In this document: positions 63,437-64,000 of the stretch, piece by piece | Numbering within the stretch: position 1 is the first letter of the stretch | How the letters are laid out: the number at the start of each line of letters is the position of its first letter | Assembly: GCF_005877885.1 (NCBI RefSeq) | Contig: NZ_VCHY01000006.1 | Span: 62,001 to 126,000, forward strand | Reading direction: 5' to 3' | Length of the DNA stretch: 64,000 bases | From: Labilibacter sediminis | GTDB lineage: Bacteria > Bacteroidota > Bacteroidia > Bacteroidales > Marinilabiliaceae | Translations under genes and position numbers: made by a program | The notes under the pieces: model-generated | The model's database searches: none | What the model was told of the DNA's origin: nothing | The model's input: only the letters and a program-made list of their open reading frames with translations

Positions 63437-64000
63437 ATGGCTGATCATGTTCCGCATAGTATTTGTTTTGTTATTCCAAACTTTGTAACATTTAGCACTG
63501 GAGGAGCTGAAATCCAGGTGCATTATCTCTCACAGGCTTTCTTGGAAAGAGGATGGCGTGTTGAAGTGGTGTGTGCTGGTGTAGGTCACGAAAAGGAAAT
63601 AGTAGAATCGCCATTTTATAATCGGCAAATTACTTATCATTATTATCAGAAGAAGAAAATAAGATCGCTAGAGTTTTTCAGTGTACTCAAATCTTTAAAG
63701 AAAACAAGTTCACGTTATTATTATCAACGTACTGATTTTGCGCTTACCGCAGCTACATTATGGTTTTGTAAGTTTAAAAAACAAAAGATGATTTACGCTT
63801 TGGCCTCCGATAGTGATGCCCAAAGAGGAAAGTACCTGACTTTGTTTAAAGAATATTCCTATAGCAGTCAGTACAAAAAAAATATTAGAAAATTAGATTT
63901 TCTGTTGCTGGATAAAATGATAGAATGTGCCAAGAGAAATAGTGATTATGTGATTTGTCAGAGTAAACAGCAGGTAATTGATTTCAAGAAAAACTTTAAT
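63437..64000 (+). CDS. Glycosyltransferase family 4-like, N-terminal part, cut by the window end
   Basis: From ATG 63437 the frame stays open for 188 codons to the last base. MADHVPHSICFVIPNF is followed by STGGAEIQVHYLSQAFLERG, the typical GGAE-x-L start of GT4-type enzymes. The N-terminal Rossmann-like domain continues to residue 188, so the donor-binding C-terminal half lies outside. Context (Wza, Wzc) says it builds the exopolysaccharide repeat unit. It starts 10 bases after the preceding stop. Confidence 0.85.
   Translation, partial: MADHVPHSICFVIPNFVTFSTGGAEIQVHYLSQAFLERGWRVEVVCAGVGHEKEIVESPFYNRQITYHYYQKKKIRSLEFFSVLKSLKKTSSRYYYQRTDFALTAATLWFCKFKKQKMIYALASDSDAQRGKYLTLFKEYSYSSQYKKNIRKLDFLLLDKMIECAKRNSDYVICQSKQQVIDFKKNFN

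Overview
The window looks like a chromosomal stretch from a marine or sediment member of the Bacteroidota, probably near the Marinilabiliales. The taxon is inferred from gene content only: two SusC/SusD pairs, two hybrid two-component regulators, eight intact sulfatases, several proteins ending in type IX secretion (T9SS) sorting tails, TAnnTTTG-type promoter elements and AT-rich DNA.

Layout. Positions 1-1058 are a scarred edge: a decayed esterase fragment, a 94-bp copy of a sulfatase gene end found intact at 30849, and the 3' end of a tRNA-Ser-like gene with its terminator. Positions 1059-27741 are a first polysaccharide utilization locus (PUL): regulator HTCS1 (minus), then a GH110-type alpha-1,3-galactosidase, SusC, SusD, a secreted T9SS protein, three related right-handed beta-helix proteins, sulfatases, a sialate-O-acetylesterase-like enzyme and a frameshifted glycoside hydrolase. 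Positions 27840-30848 are accessory DNA: an IS982-family element, a DUF4143-type ATPase and gene remnants. Positions 30849-38405 hold a minus-strand esterase-sulfatase unit beside a plus-strand GH2 enzyme and sulfatase. Positions 38462-59693 are a second PUL: HTCS2, three paralogous putative glycoside hydrolases of a family I cannot name, SusC, SusD, three sulfatases and a T9SS beta-helix protein. From 60287 an exopolysaccharide export locus begins (Wza-like, Wzc-like, glycosyltransferase cut by the window end).

How it fits together. The gene set suits uptake and stepwise desulfation and cleavage of a heavily sulfated, galactose-containing glycan. Surface and T9SS proteins would bind and cut it, SusC/D import oligosaccharides, periplasmic sulfatases, esterases and exo-hydrolases finish them, and HTCS proteins sense the products. 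The exact substrate cannot be read from the sequence.

The most interesting signals outside the genes are a recurrent 5'-leader module (a mini-ORF starting MKR, then GAGTTCCAT, then an AAATTTAAACACATG-like start region), two different 21-bp-spaced direct-repeat operators that look like HTCS sites, a degenerate array with a roughly 21-bp period, and gene fragments marking past rearrangements. The strongest protein-level novelty is the three-paralog hydrolase family at 42962-48015.
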